64,000 nt of DNA from Sulfitobacter delicatus. Its GTDB lineage: Bacteria > Pseudomonadota > Alphaproteobacteria > Rhodobacterales > Rhodobacteraceae. Below the pieces are notes generated by a model that was given only the letters and a program-made list of their open reading frames with translations, searched no databases and was not told the origin of the DNA. Positions 15,613 through 23,117 of this stretch are shown here, piece after piece (the first letter of the stretch is position 1; each line of letters starts with the position of its first letter). Made by a program: the position numbers and the translations under genes. The stretch is from assembly GCF_900102535.1 (NCBI RefSeq), contig NZ_FNBP01000006.1:140263-204262 (forward strand), read 5' to 3'.

Positions 15613-17487
15613 TTAGCTGTGGGTGGCAGGCTGGCTCTGCGGGTCTGGCGTCCTGGCCTTTTGGATGGCCAGGATAATGCCTGCGATGACCAGCCCCGAG
15701 GCGGTGAGCCTCAAATCGGGATAGATCAGCAGCAGCGACGCGCCAAAGAGAACCACCGACAGCAGGTTTGACAGTCTGCCAAAGTAGTAGCGCTGCAGGG
15801 CCGCGGCCAGAAGGATAACGCCAATGGTCGCTTGCAGCAGGACGAGGGTCACTTGTACTGCCGAGCCTTGCATCAGGATCGCCGGTTCATAGACGAACAT
15901 GAAGGGCACGATGAAGCCCGTAGCGCCAAGTTTCACCGCAGCCCAGCTCGCCTCGACGATTTTGGCATGCGACAGGGTGTTGGCCGCATAGACCGCCATG
16001 GCGACAGGTGGGGTGATGGCCGACAGGATCGCGAAGTAGAACACAAAGAGGTGCGCCGCTTCGACCTGTACGCCGAGCTTTACCAGCGCCGGCACCAGCA
16101 GAGCAACCTGCACGATATAGGCCGGTGTCGTCGGCATCCCCATACCAAGGATGATGCCTGCAATCATCGACAGGAAGAGCGCGATAACCAGCGTGTCCTG
16201 TGCCGCTTCGATTACGAAGTTCGAGAAGGTGAGGCCAAGCCCGGTAATGTCGATTACGCCAACCACGATGCCCGCACAGGCACAGGCCGCAGCAATCGCC
16301 AACACGTTACGCGCGCCGCCTTCCAGGGCTTCGAGAATGTTGTCTACGGTGACGTAATGGCGGGTTGTCTTACGAAGTGCCGCGACAGGCACTACCGAGA
16401 CGATACCGCACAGCGCCGCATAAGGAGCCGAATAGCCCATCATCAGCACGCCGACGATGATCGCCAGAGGCAGGAACAGATGGCCACGGTCGATCAATAC
16501 GGTTTTCAGTGGCACTTGGTCCTCTTTAGGGACCGAGCCGATGCCCTTACGCTTGGCCTCAAAATGCACCGCAGCGAAGAGGGCGACGTAGAAGAGAATG
16601 GCAGGTGCCAGCGCGTATTTCGCGACGGTCAGATAGCCGACGCCGAGGTATTCGGCCATGACAAAGGCCGCAGCGCCCATGACCGGGGGCATGATCTGGC
16701 CGCCGGTGGAAGCCACCGCCTCAACCGCGCCGGAGAAGGCCGGTTTGAACCCCATGCGTTTCATCAAAGGGATGGAGAATGTGCCGGTGGTCATCACATT
16801 GGCCACGGCCGAGCCGGAAACGGAACCGAAAAGGCCAGAGGTCACGCAAGCCACTTTTGCCGGGCCGCCAACCTGACGACCTGTCAACGCCACCGCGAAA
16901 TCCATGAAGAGTTGCCCCACGCCCATCCGCTCGACCAGCGAGCCAAAGAGGATGAAGAGAACCATATAGGTCGCCGACACGGCGATCGGGATGCCGAAGA
17001 TGCCTTCGGGCGTCATAAAGAGTTGTTCAAGGATGACCGAGGGAAGGGTCGACGTGAACGCGAGCCCATAGGCCATGAAGAGGATCGCGGTGATCGGCAG
17101 CATTGGCCCCAGCATCCGGCGTGTCGCTTCCAGCAACAGTAAGACGAGGGTGATGCCCACGACGATGTCCATCGGCATCAGCGGATCAACATAGAGGAAA
17201 CGCTGGGTGATGTAGTTAAGGTTGAGCGAGGGGTAGAGCGCCGCGCTCATGGCCACGAGGCCGAGCGCAACATCATACCAACTCGGTACATCATTGCGCA
17301 GACCTTTGCGGTTCACGGTCAGAAAGATCAGCAGCAGCGCCAATGCGACGTGGACGCCGCGCATGATGTAGGGGTTGGGCGGGCCAACAAAGGCGACGTA
17401 GAGATGCCAAGCAGCCATGCCGACCAGGATCAGCCTTGCTATACGGGTAATCAGGGGCATCTTGTCCAGAAGGATCGACAGTTGCAT
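15613..17487 (-). CDS. TRAP transporter fused permease (TAXI type, 4TM/12TM fusion)
   Basis: A 624-residue, highly hydrophobic protein in which the small (DctQ-like) and large (DctM-like) membrane subunits are fused, as is usual for TAXI-type TRAP systems. Conserved large-subunit segments include GSVSGSAVANVMTTGTFSIP, STGGQIMPPVMGAAAFVMAE and GMGMPTTPAYIVQVALLVP. It uses an ion gradient to import a small organic acid delivered by the binding protein encoded 129 bp upstream on the same strand. The next two genes encode a ThDP enzyme and a flavin-dependent hydroxyacid dehydrogenase, so the cargo is probably a carboxylate. Confidence 0.93.
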   Translation of the reverse strand: MQLSILLDKMPLITRIARLILVGMAAWHLYVAFVGPPNPYIMRGVHVALALLLIFLTVNRKGLRNDVPSWYDVALGLVAMSAALYPSLNLNYITQRFLYVDPLMPMDIVVGITLVLLLLEATRRMLGPMLPITAILFMAYGLAFTSTLPSVILEQLFMTPEGIFGIPIAVSATYMVLFILFGSLVERMGVGQLFMDFAVALTGRQVGGPAKVACVTSGLFGSVSGSAVANVMTTGTFSIPLMKRMGFKPAFSGAVEAVASTGGQIMPPVMGAAAFVMAEYLGVGYLTVAKYALAPAILFYVALFAAVHFEAKRKGIGSVPKEDQVPLKTVLIDRGHLFLPLAIIVGVLMMGYSAPYAALCGIVSVVPVAALRKTTRHYVTVDNILEALEGGARNVLAIAAACACAGIVVGVIDITGLGLTFSNFVIEAAQDTLVIALFLSMIAGIILGMGMPTTPAYIVQVALLVPALVKLGVQVEAAHLFVFYFAILSAITPPVAMAVYAANTLSHAKIVEASWAAVKLGATGFIVPFMFVYEPAILMQGSAVQVTLVLLQATIGVILLAAALQRYYFGRLSNLLSVVLFGASLLLIYPDLRLTASGLVIAGIILAIQKARTPDPQSQPATHS

Positions 17488-17616
17488 GGGGTTCTCGCGT
17501 CTAATGTGGGGGCGGCCATCGGCACGGCAGCGCAGTCGCGCGGGCCTCTGGCAAGTGTGAGTGGGGGCCGGGCGGAGCGATGTGCCCCGTCCAGCCCGAC
17601 TTCTAAGCGGGAGGAA

Positions 17617-18576
17617 TTACATCCCCGAGACGCCGCGCTCGGCGTAGAACTCTTTGGCCGCAGGGTGGAAGGGCACGCCGATATCGGTGGCCATTTCCTC
17701 AACCGTCAGGTTCGCCATGGATTTGCTGATCGCGGCAAAGCTTTCGTTGTTGTCCGCAATGGCAGAGAGAACGGATTTGACGATTTCACCGTCGTAGTCG
17801 CAGGGGGCAACCATATGCGTGTCATAGCTGATCGCGTGGACGGTCTCGTCGAAGCCCGGATAGGCGCCAGCTTTGACTTCGCGGCGTTGGAAGGCGGCGT
17901 TCTTGTCCTTGAAGTACTTGAACGTTTCTTCATCCACATCGACCAGACGGATTTTGCGCGAGGAGGCGAGATCCATCACCGAGCCAGTAGGCAGGGAGGA
18001 ACCCAGTGTGAAGAAGTCAGCTTGACCGTCTTTCATCTGCGACGCCGAGTCCGAGTAGGAGGTGTTCGCCACGCTATCGAGGTCGTCGAATGTCATGTTA
18101 GCAGTCGACAGCAATTCGCGGGTCAGGAATTCACCGGTGTTGCCAAGCTGCTGTGTCGTCAGGCGCTTGCCCTTCATGTCGGCGATGGTCTTGATGCCGG
18201 AATCTTCCAGCGCCACAATCTGGAAATACTGCGGGTAGAGAATGCCGAGGTTGCAGACATTTGTCGTGGCCTTACGGAAAGGCTCTTTGCCCGAGAGGCT
18301 GTCCACGGTGGAAATCGAGTTTGCGAAAGCGATACCGAAACGGCCCGCGTCAACGCCCACCACATTGGACACACCGGCGCCCGGGGTCACGGTGATGTCC
18401 ATATCTGGGTTTTCGCGCTCGACAATCGCTTTGATTGCGCCGCCGACCGGGTACCATGAGCCGCCCTGCTGGCCTGTCGCCATGACAAAGCTTTCAGCAT
18501 GTGCTGCGACACCTGTCACGGCAAAAAGGATGGTGGCCGCCGTTGTCTGGCGAATCGTTTTAGAAATCAGTGACAT
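17617..18576 (-). CDS. TAXI family TRAP transporter solute-binding protein
   Basis: A 319-residue periplasmic protein. ATG 18574-18576 is chosen because GGGAGGAG lies just upstream. It starts with a Sec signal peptide (KTIRQTTAATILFAVTGVAAHA, cleavage after AHA) and then has the TAXI opening MATGQQGGSWYPVGGAI. Further family features are GVSNVVGVDAGRFGIAFANS and the C-terminal MATDIGVPFHPAAKEFY. It captures a small organic acid and hands it to the fused permease encoded next. It is the first gene of the minus-strand run and is divergent from the GntR-larE-larB genes. Confidence 0.93.
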   Translation of the reverse strand: MSLISKTIRQTTAATILFAVTGVAAHAESFVMATGQQGGSWYPVGGAIKAIVERENPDMDITVTPGAGVSNVVGVDAGRFGIAFANSISTVDSLSGKEPFRKATTNVCNLGILYPQYFQIVALEDSGIKTIADMKGKRLTTQQLGNTGEFLTRELLSTANMTFDDLDSVANTSYSDSASQMKDGQADFFTLGSSLPTGSVMDLASSRKIRLVDVDEETFKYFKDKNAAFQRREVKAGAYPGFDETVHAISYDTHMVAPCDYDGEIVKSVLSAIADNNESFAAISKSMANLTVEEMATDIGVPFHPAAKEFYAERGVSGM

Positions 18577-18772
18577 TGAAACTCCTCCCGAGTTTTGACT
18601 GTGTACCGGCAGTAAATAATCGGGTTCTGGGCTCCCCCCTGACACCCCGGTGCCGTGTTTTTGCAGACTGCGGCGAATTCCCTAGCCTGTCAATTAAAAA
18701 TACAAATTGCCCGAAATTTAGGCGGAGTTGTCATGTTGTATCCCGCTTGCAATAGCGGGGTGGGCGCTAACT

Positions 18773-18809
18773 CCTGTACATTGACAACTTGTCATACAGG
18801 TGTACCAAT
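18773..18809. promoter_or_regulatory. Dyad operator and overlapping promoter upstream of the first GntR gene
   Basis: CCTGTA-cat-TGACAA-c-TTGTCA-TACAGG spans 18773-18800. It is a nearly symmetrical dyad in which one arm carries three extra bases. TTGACA (18781-18786), inside the dyad, is a perfect -35 for the GntR gene; a weak -10 (TACCAAT) lies near 18803-18809. A further half-site, TTGTCAT, occurs at 18728-18734. An operator overlapping the -35 fits repression by a GntR protein of both this operon and the divergent TRAP operon. Confidence 0.55.
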
Positions 18810-18830
18810 TAGCAAAAGGATGTTGAAAAC

Positions 18831-19586
18831 ATGACAGGAAATCTTCAGGCGACAGCGCTACTCGTTGATGGGGCCACGTTGAGCGACCAGGTGACAGAGG
18901 TGTTGCGGCACAATGTCGTAAACGGTGTCTGGGGCGTGGGTGATCTGTTGCCGTCCGAAACAGCTCTCGCAAGTGATTTCGATGTCAGCCGCACCGTCAT
19001 TCGTGAAGCGGTCTCGCGCCTGAAGGCGGAAGGCATGTTGTCCAGCAGACAGGGGCGGGGGGCCTTTGTGGCGAGCAACCGACCGCGACAGGGTTTCGCC
19101 ATCCCCGAATGTGATATGGAAAGCCAACGCAAACTGGCGCAGATTCTGGAGCTGCGCATGGGGTTGGAAATTGAGGCCGCGGCGATTGCTGCCTTGCGCG
19201 CGACGCCGGAGGCGCGGTTGGAAATCCAGCGCACGGCAGAAGCCTATGACCAAACCAACCAGAGCGACGGACCAGCCGTGGCGACCGGGGTGAGCGCCGA
19301 TCTGGAGTTTCACCGTGCCGTTTGCGTCGCCACGGGGAATGACTACTACCTCGGCCTGTTTAACTATCTTGTGGCCAGCTTGCGCGAGACCATGCTGGCG
19401 GGGCGGCTGCAGGCGCTCAAGCGCGGGGGCGAAAGCCGTGATGCCGTGCAGGAGCATTACGACATTGCGGCTTCGATTGCCGAAGGCGACGCCGAATGCG
19501 CCCGACAGCGGATGCGAGACCATTTGCAGATGTCCAGCGCGCGTCTCTTAGCGCAGTTGAAGACCGAGGAAGACTCGGGCGAATGA
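18831..19586 (+). CDS. GntR family (FadR subfamily, FCD) transcriptional regulator
   Basis: A 251-residue protein. The winged HTH is at residues about 15-80 (LSDQVTEVLRHNVVNGVWGVGDLLPSE split by the family turn, then SRTVIREAVSRLKAEGML and GRGAFVA). The FCD all-helical ligand domain follows, with the His/Asp-type metal pocket pattern ADLEFHRAVCVATGN and QEHYDIAASIAEGD. FCD regulators typically sense organic acids. It is divergent from the TAXI-TRAP operon, and its stop overlaps the larE start by 4 bp, which ties NPN cofactor synthesis to this regulator's inducer. Confidence 0.93.
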   Translation: MTGNLQATALLVDGATLSDQVTEVLRHNVVNGVWGVGDLLPSETALASDFDVSRTVIREAVSRLKAEGMLSSRQGRGAFVASNRPRQGFAIPECDMESQRKLAQILELRMGLEIEAAAIAALRATPEARLEIQRTAEAYDQTNQSDGPAVATGVSADLEFHRAVCVATGNDYYLGLFNYLVASLRETMLAGRLQALKRGGESRDAVQEHYDIAASIAEGDAECARQRMRDHLQMSSARLLAQLKTEEDSGE

Positions 19587-20368
19587 CCCTACCTGCTGCT
19601 CTCTATTCAGCGCTCGAAGCGCCCCATTCGTTGACCATTGCCCTAAGCGGCGGGATCGACAGTCTGACCCTTTCCGCCGCAGCAGCCGAGGTGCGCGGCG
19701 CGGATCGTGTGACCCTTTGCCATGCGGTATCCGCCGCCGTACCCGCAGCCGCCACCGCGCGGGTTAAGGAATTCGCGGCCGCGCAGGGCTTGCAGTTGAA
19801 ACTCGTGGACGCGGGAGAGTTCGCGGACCCGGCTTATCGCGCCAACCCGGTGAACCGCTGCTATTTCTGTAAGTCCAACCTCTATGGCACGCTCGCCCGA
19901 ATGGGCCCGCTTGTTGCAGCAGGAACCAATACTGACGACCTGTCGGATTACCGCCCCGGTCTGCAGGCCGCAAAAGAGCATGGGGTGCTGCATCCTTTCG
20001 TTACCGCGCAAATGTCGAAGGCGGATGTGCGGGCGTTGGCCCGGACGTTAGGGCTTGGAGACCTCGCGGAACTGCCGGCTGCGCCCTGTTTGGCGAGCCG
20101 GATCGAAACCGGCCTGCGGGTGGAGCCTGCGGATCTGGCGGTGATCGATCGGGTCGAAGTAATGCTGAAGGAGATGCTGGGCCAAGTGACCCTGCGCTGC
20201 CGGTTGTTGCGGGGCGGTTGGGTGATTGAAATTGACCCGCCCGTATATGCGGCGCTGTCGGCGCAACAGCGTGCCGAGATCGGGTCGGAGGTAGAGCGCA
20301 TCACGCGCGATGACCGGCCCGTCAATCTGCGCGCCTATTCGAGAGGAAGTGCTTTTGTCCATCAATGA
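19583..20368 (+). CDS. larE: LarE, ATP-dependent sacrificial sulfur transferase (NPN cofactor biosynthesis)
   Basis: A 261-residue PP-loop protein. ATG 19583 overlaps the GntR stop in an ATGA junction. The PP-loop signature is SGGIDS (residues 22-27). NRCYFCK carries Cys93 and Cys96. Cys169, in AAPCLASRIE, corresponds to the conserved cysteine that LarE sacrifices in Lactiplantibacillus. LarE adenylates pyridinium-3,5-biscarboxylic acid mononucleotide and installs sulfur to give the bis-thiocarboxylic form. larB follows with a 14-bp overlap. Whether this LarE uses its own cysteine or an iron-sulfur cluster as sulfur source cannot be decided from sequence alone. Confidence 0.93.
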   Translation: MTLPAALYSALEAPHSLTIALSGGIDSLTLSAAAAEVRGADRVTLCHAVSAAVPAAATARVKEFAAAQGLQLKLVDAGEFADPAYRANPVNRCYFCKSNLYGTLARMGPLVAAGTNTDDLSDYRPGLQAAKEHGVLHPFVTAQMSKADVRALARTLGLGDLAELPAAPCLASRIETGLRVEPADLAVIDRVEVMLKEMLGQVTLRCRLLRGGWVIEIDPPVYAALSAQQRAEIGSEVERITRDDRPVNLRAYSRGSAFVHQ

Positions 20369-21056
20369 ATCAGGCCCGGACGGGCATCCCGACGTGACCT
20401 TTGATCGGGGGCGCGGGCGCCGGATCGGGATCGAAGAAGCCGTGCTTTGCGAGCATAAATCCGTGGAGCAAATTGCGGGGATTTTGACCGATGCCGTGGC
20501 CGAAGAGCGGCGGATGCTTTTGACCCGATTGACGGCGGCACAGTTCGATGCGCTACCCGACGAACTTCGCAATGCTGTGGACTATTGCAGCGCATCGCGC
20601 ACTGCCGTTCTAGGAGAGATCGGCCCGCTGTCGGATACCCCGCGCATTGGTTTGGTCAGCGCCGGCACTTCTGATTATGCCCCAATGGCTGAGGCAAAGC
20701 GTACGCTGGCCTATGGCGGGATGGATGCCACCGAAGTCTCTGACGTTGGGGTGGCTGGTCTCTGGCGCCTGTTGGCGCGCGAGGAATTGCTGCGCGAGAT
20801 GGATGTGGTGATCGTCTTTGCCGGAATGGACGCAGCGCTTCCGTCGGTTGTGGCCGGATTGGTGCCGGGCGTTGTGATTGGTGTGCCTACATCTGTCGGC
20901 TATGGTGTCGCCCGCGGCGGGAGGGTCGCGCTCGATTCGATTTTGGCCAGCTGTGCGCCGGGGGTGACAGTGGTGAATATCGATAACGGCTATGGCGCGG
21001 CGACTTCGGCGTTGCGACTGGCCAATATGATGCGTCGCGCGGCGGCGGGGGAGTAA
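20355..21056 (+). CDS. larB: LarB, pyridinium-3,5-biscarboxylic acid mononucleotide synthase
   Basis: A 233-residue protein whose C-terminal two thirds resemble the AIR carboxylase PurE fold: GLVSAGTSDYAPMAEAKRTL, then SDVGVAGLWRLL, VIVFAGMDAALPSVVAGLV and GVPTSVGYGV. LarB carboxylates the pyridinium ring of nicotinic acid adenine dinucleotide and cleaves it to the mononucleotide, the first step to the nickel-pincer cofactor. TTG 20355 is chosen because GAGAGGA (20341-20347) sits 7 nt upstream; GTG 20349 is possible but too close. The gene overlaps larE by 14 bp, so translation is probably coupled. Confidence 0.92.
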   Translation: MSINESGPDGHPDVTFDRGRGRRIGIEEAVLCEHKSVEQIAGILTDAVAEERRMLLTRLTAAQFDALPDELRNAVDYCSASRTAVLGEIGPLSDTPRIGLVSAGTSDYAPMAEAKRTLAYGGMDATEVSDVGVAGLWRLLAREELLREMDVVIVFAGMDAALPSVVAGLVPGVVIGVPTSVGYGVARGGRVALDSILASCAPGVTVVNIDNGYGAATSALRLANMMRRAAAGE

Positions 21057-21059
21057 CCG

Positions 21060-21776
21060 GTGACTGCGCCGAAACTGAAAATTAAAAAACGGCAAACGCT
21101 GGCCGACCAACTCTACGGGCAGGTGCTTGAGCAAATCGTATCCAACAAGCTGGCACAGGGGGAAAAGCTGCCCTCTGAACACCAGATTGCAACTGCCTTC
21201 GGCGTCTCGCGCCCGGTTGTGCGAGAGGCGTTGCGCAAGTTGCAGGAGGACGGACTTGTCGAAGCGCGACGCGGTGTCGGCACCTTTGTGCGCCGGCGGC
21301 CTTCGGAAAAGCTGATCGAATATACCACGGCAGGCTCTGTTGCGGGCCTCATGCGCGCGATGGAGGCGCGGATCACGGTGGAGAAGGCGACGGCCCGCAT
21401 GGCCGCGTTGCGTGCCAACCCGAAGGATATCGCCCGGATCGAGACGGCATTGCAGGTGCTTGAGGAATCGATGCAGGCGCGGACACCGTCGTTCGATGCT
21501 GATTACCAGTTTCACCGGGCCATTGCCGAGGCCTCGGGCAATGAAGTCTTTATTCAGATGTTGGACTGCGCGCGGGATGCCATCGAACAGGGTATCGATG
21601 TCGCGCAGAAGCTCACGCGCGAAGGTACGCAAAACCGGATTGATGTTGTGATCAGCGAGCATCGGCAAATTTTGGAAGCGATCCGCGCGGGCGACGCTGA
21701 GGTCGCGGGCGTGTCTATGGCCTATCACCTGTTGCAAGCGCGGACGCGGATCACCGACCACGCTGGCATCGCCTGA
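21060..21776 (+). CDS. GntR family (FadR subfamily, FCD) transcriptional regulator
   Basis: A 238-residue protein starting at GTG 21060, 3 bp after larB, with GGGGGAG upstream. The winged HTH covers residues about 14-78 (EKLPSEHQIATAFGVSRPVV, then LVEARRGVGTFV). The FCD domain carries DADYQFHRAIAEASGNEVF and SEHRQILEAIRAGDAEVA, the usual metal/ligand pattern. It is the second GntR gene in the same transcription unit as larE and larB. The operon may thus answer to two related acids, or one regulator may control the neighbouring sugar-acid operons. Confidence 0.93.
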   Translation: MTAPKLKIKKRQTLADQLYGQVLEQIVSNKLAQGEKLPSEHQIATAFGVSRPVVREALRKLQEDGLVEARRGVGTFVRRRPSEKLIEYTTAGSVAGLMRAMEARITVEKATARMAALRANPKDIARIETALQVLEESMQARTPSFDADYQFHRAIAEASGNEVFIQMLDCARDAIEQGIDVAQKLTREGTQNRIDVVISEHRQILEAIRAGDAEVAGVSMAYHLLQARTRITDHAGIA

Positions 21777-21800
21777 CACCACTCACCCGAAAGGCTTCTA

Positions 21801-22115
21801 ATGATTTACGACCACCGCACCTATTGTTGCCGTCCTGGCACGATCAAAAAGCACCTCGCGCTTTATGCCGAATATGGGTTCCCCGCACAGAAACGCATTC
21901 TAGGCGCACCGGTGATCTATGCGCAGGTAGAGACAGGGGACGTGAATTCGTTCGTGCATATCTGGGCCTATGAAGACGCTGCAGATCGTGCTGCACGACG
22001 TGCTGAAATGGCGGCGGACCCAGATTGGCAGGCTTATTTGAAGAAAAGCGCTGAGGCAGGGTATCTGATCAGCCAAACCAACGAAATCTTGATGCCGGTG
22101 GATCTAGAAGGCTGA
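21801..22115 (+). CDS. NIPSNAP family protein
   Basis: A 104-residue protein matching the NIPSNAP ferredoxin-like (dimeric alpha-beta barrel) fold: IYDHRTYCCRPGTIKKHLALY, VETGDVNSFVHIWAYED and ADPDWQAYLKK. Members are small and occur in many bacterial catabolic clusters, usually with undefined function. It is the last gene of the GntR-larE-larB-GntR unit and is followed 5 bp later by a strong terminator hairpin. Its role here is unknown; a small catalytic or ligand-binding helper is possible. Confidence 0.85.
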   Translation: MIYDHRTYCCRPGTIKKHLALYAEYGFPAQKRILGAPVIYAQVETGDVNSFVHIWAYEDAADRAARRAEMAADPDWQAYLKKSAEAGYLISQTNEILMPVDLEG

Positions 22116-22120
22116 AGGAT

Positions 22121-22155
22121 AGCCCCGGACCGTCAGCGCAGTCCGGGGCTTTGTT
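22121..22155 (+). terminator. Rho-independent terminator after the larEB operon
   Basis: Perfect 10-bp arms AGCCCCGGAC (22121-22130) and GTCCGGGGCT (22141-22150) enclose a 10-nt loop and are followed by TTGTT. The hairpin lies immediately after the NIPSNAP gene and abuts the 3' end of the convergent D-2-hydroxyacid dehydrogenase gene, so it may serve both strands. Confidence 0.85.
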
Positions 22156-23117
22156 CAGGCGACGATGCAGCTTTCGTCAATCCCGCGGCCTTCGTGGAAG
22201 GCGCGGATGTTGCTGGCCCAATGGTTGACCATCCGCTTGAGATTGTCCTCGCTATGGCCGCCGATATGTGGAAGCGGTAGCACGTTATCGAGGCGCAGCA
22301 GCGGGTTGTCCGGCTTGATCGGCTCTTCGGTGAAGACATCCAGCGCGGCCCCTGCAATGCGACGGTGGGTCAGCGCGTCGATCAATGCGGCTTCGTCGAT
22401 CAAGCCGCCCCGACCCGTGTTGACCAGAAGAGCCTCGTCTTTCATCTGATCTAGCTCCGCCGCGCCGATGGTGCGGCGCGAAGCCTCTGTCAGGGGCATG
22501 TGCAGGCTTACGATATCGCAGGTGGACAGGATCTCGTCGCGGTCTGCATAGCGGGCGCTGGTGTCTTCAACTTCTCCTGAGCGGCGGTAGTAGAGCACCT
22601 CACAGTCAAAGCCGGTCAGCCGTTTGGCCACCAACTGGCCGATCGCGCCAAAGCCCAGCAGGCCGACCTTCTGGCTGCTGAGGTCTCGCGCGCCGGGAAC
22701 GATGTCGGGCACGATCCATTTGCCCGCGCGGGTGTTGTTGTAGTGCAGGGGAATGCGGCGCAGGGCGGCGATCATCATGCCGATGGTGAGGTCTGCAATT
22801 GTCGGTGCGTTGACACCTGGGCTGCGCGCCACGGTCACGCCTTTCTCCCGCGCGATGTCGAGCGGGATTTTGTCGTATCCGGTGCCCCATTGATGCACTA
22901 GTTTGACGGTATCCGCGTTGCGCAAAACCTGCGCAGGCAGGCCCCGGCCGCGCGGCACGATATAGGGTGCGCCTTTCGCAACTTTCGCAAAGTCCTCTTC
23001 CGCAAACGACTCTGCGAACCTCAGGTCGAGCCCTTGGGCATAACCGCGCACCTTGTCCTGCATGTCCTGCGGCATGGCGTCGAGGACGGCAACGGGGCCG
23101 ATCAGCTCGGCGCTCAT
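22155..23117 (-). CDS. NAD(P)-dependent D-2-hydroxyacid dehydrogenase
   Basis: A 320-residue enzyme of the D-isomer-specific 2-hydroxyacid dehydrogenase family. The Rossmann loop is GLLGFGAIGQLVAKRL. The catalytic Arg lies in VNTGRGGLIDE, the Glu in the FTEEPI segment and the His in LPLPHIGGHS. Such enzymes interconvert D-2-hydroxy acids and 2-oxo acids (glyoxylate/hydroxypyruvate reductase, phosphoglycerate dehydrogenase and others). It overlaps the upstream semialdehyde dehydrogenase by 4 bp and is third in the minus-strand aldolase operon. It could reduce glyoxylate-, hydroxypyruvate- or tartronate-type products of the aldolase. Confidence 0.9.
   Translation of the reverse strand: MSAELIGPVAVLDAMPQDMQDKVRGYAQGLDLRFAESFAEEDFAKVAKGAPYIVPRGRGLPAQVLRNADTVKLVHQWGTGYDKIPLDIAREKGVTVARSPGVNAPTIADLTIGMMIAALRRIPLHYNNTRAGKWIVPDIVPGARDLSSQKVGLLGFGAIGQLVAKRLTGFDCEVLYYRRSGEVEDTSARYADRDEILSTCDIVSLHMPLTEASRRTIGAAELDQMKDEALLVNTGRGGLIDEAALIDALTHRRIAGAALDVFTEEPIKPDNPLLRLDNVLPLPHIGGHSEDNLKRMVNHWASNIRAFHEGRGIDESCIVA

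Noticed and set aside
15832..17142. 436-codon plus-strand open frame
   Set aside because: It is opposite the TRAP permease and is charged and His-rich, the expected complement of a hydrophobic membrane protein.
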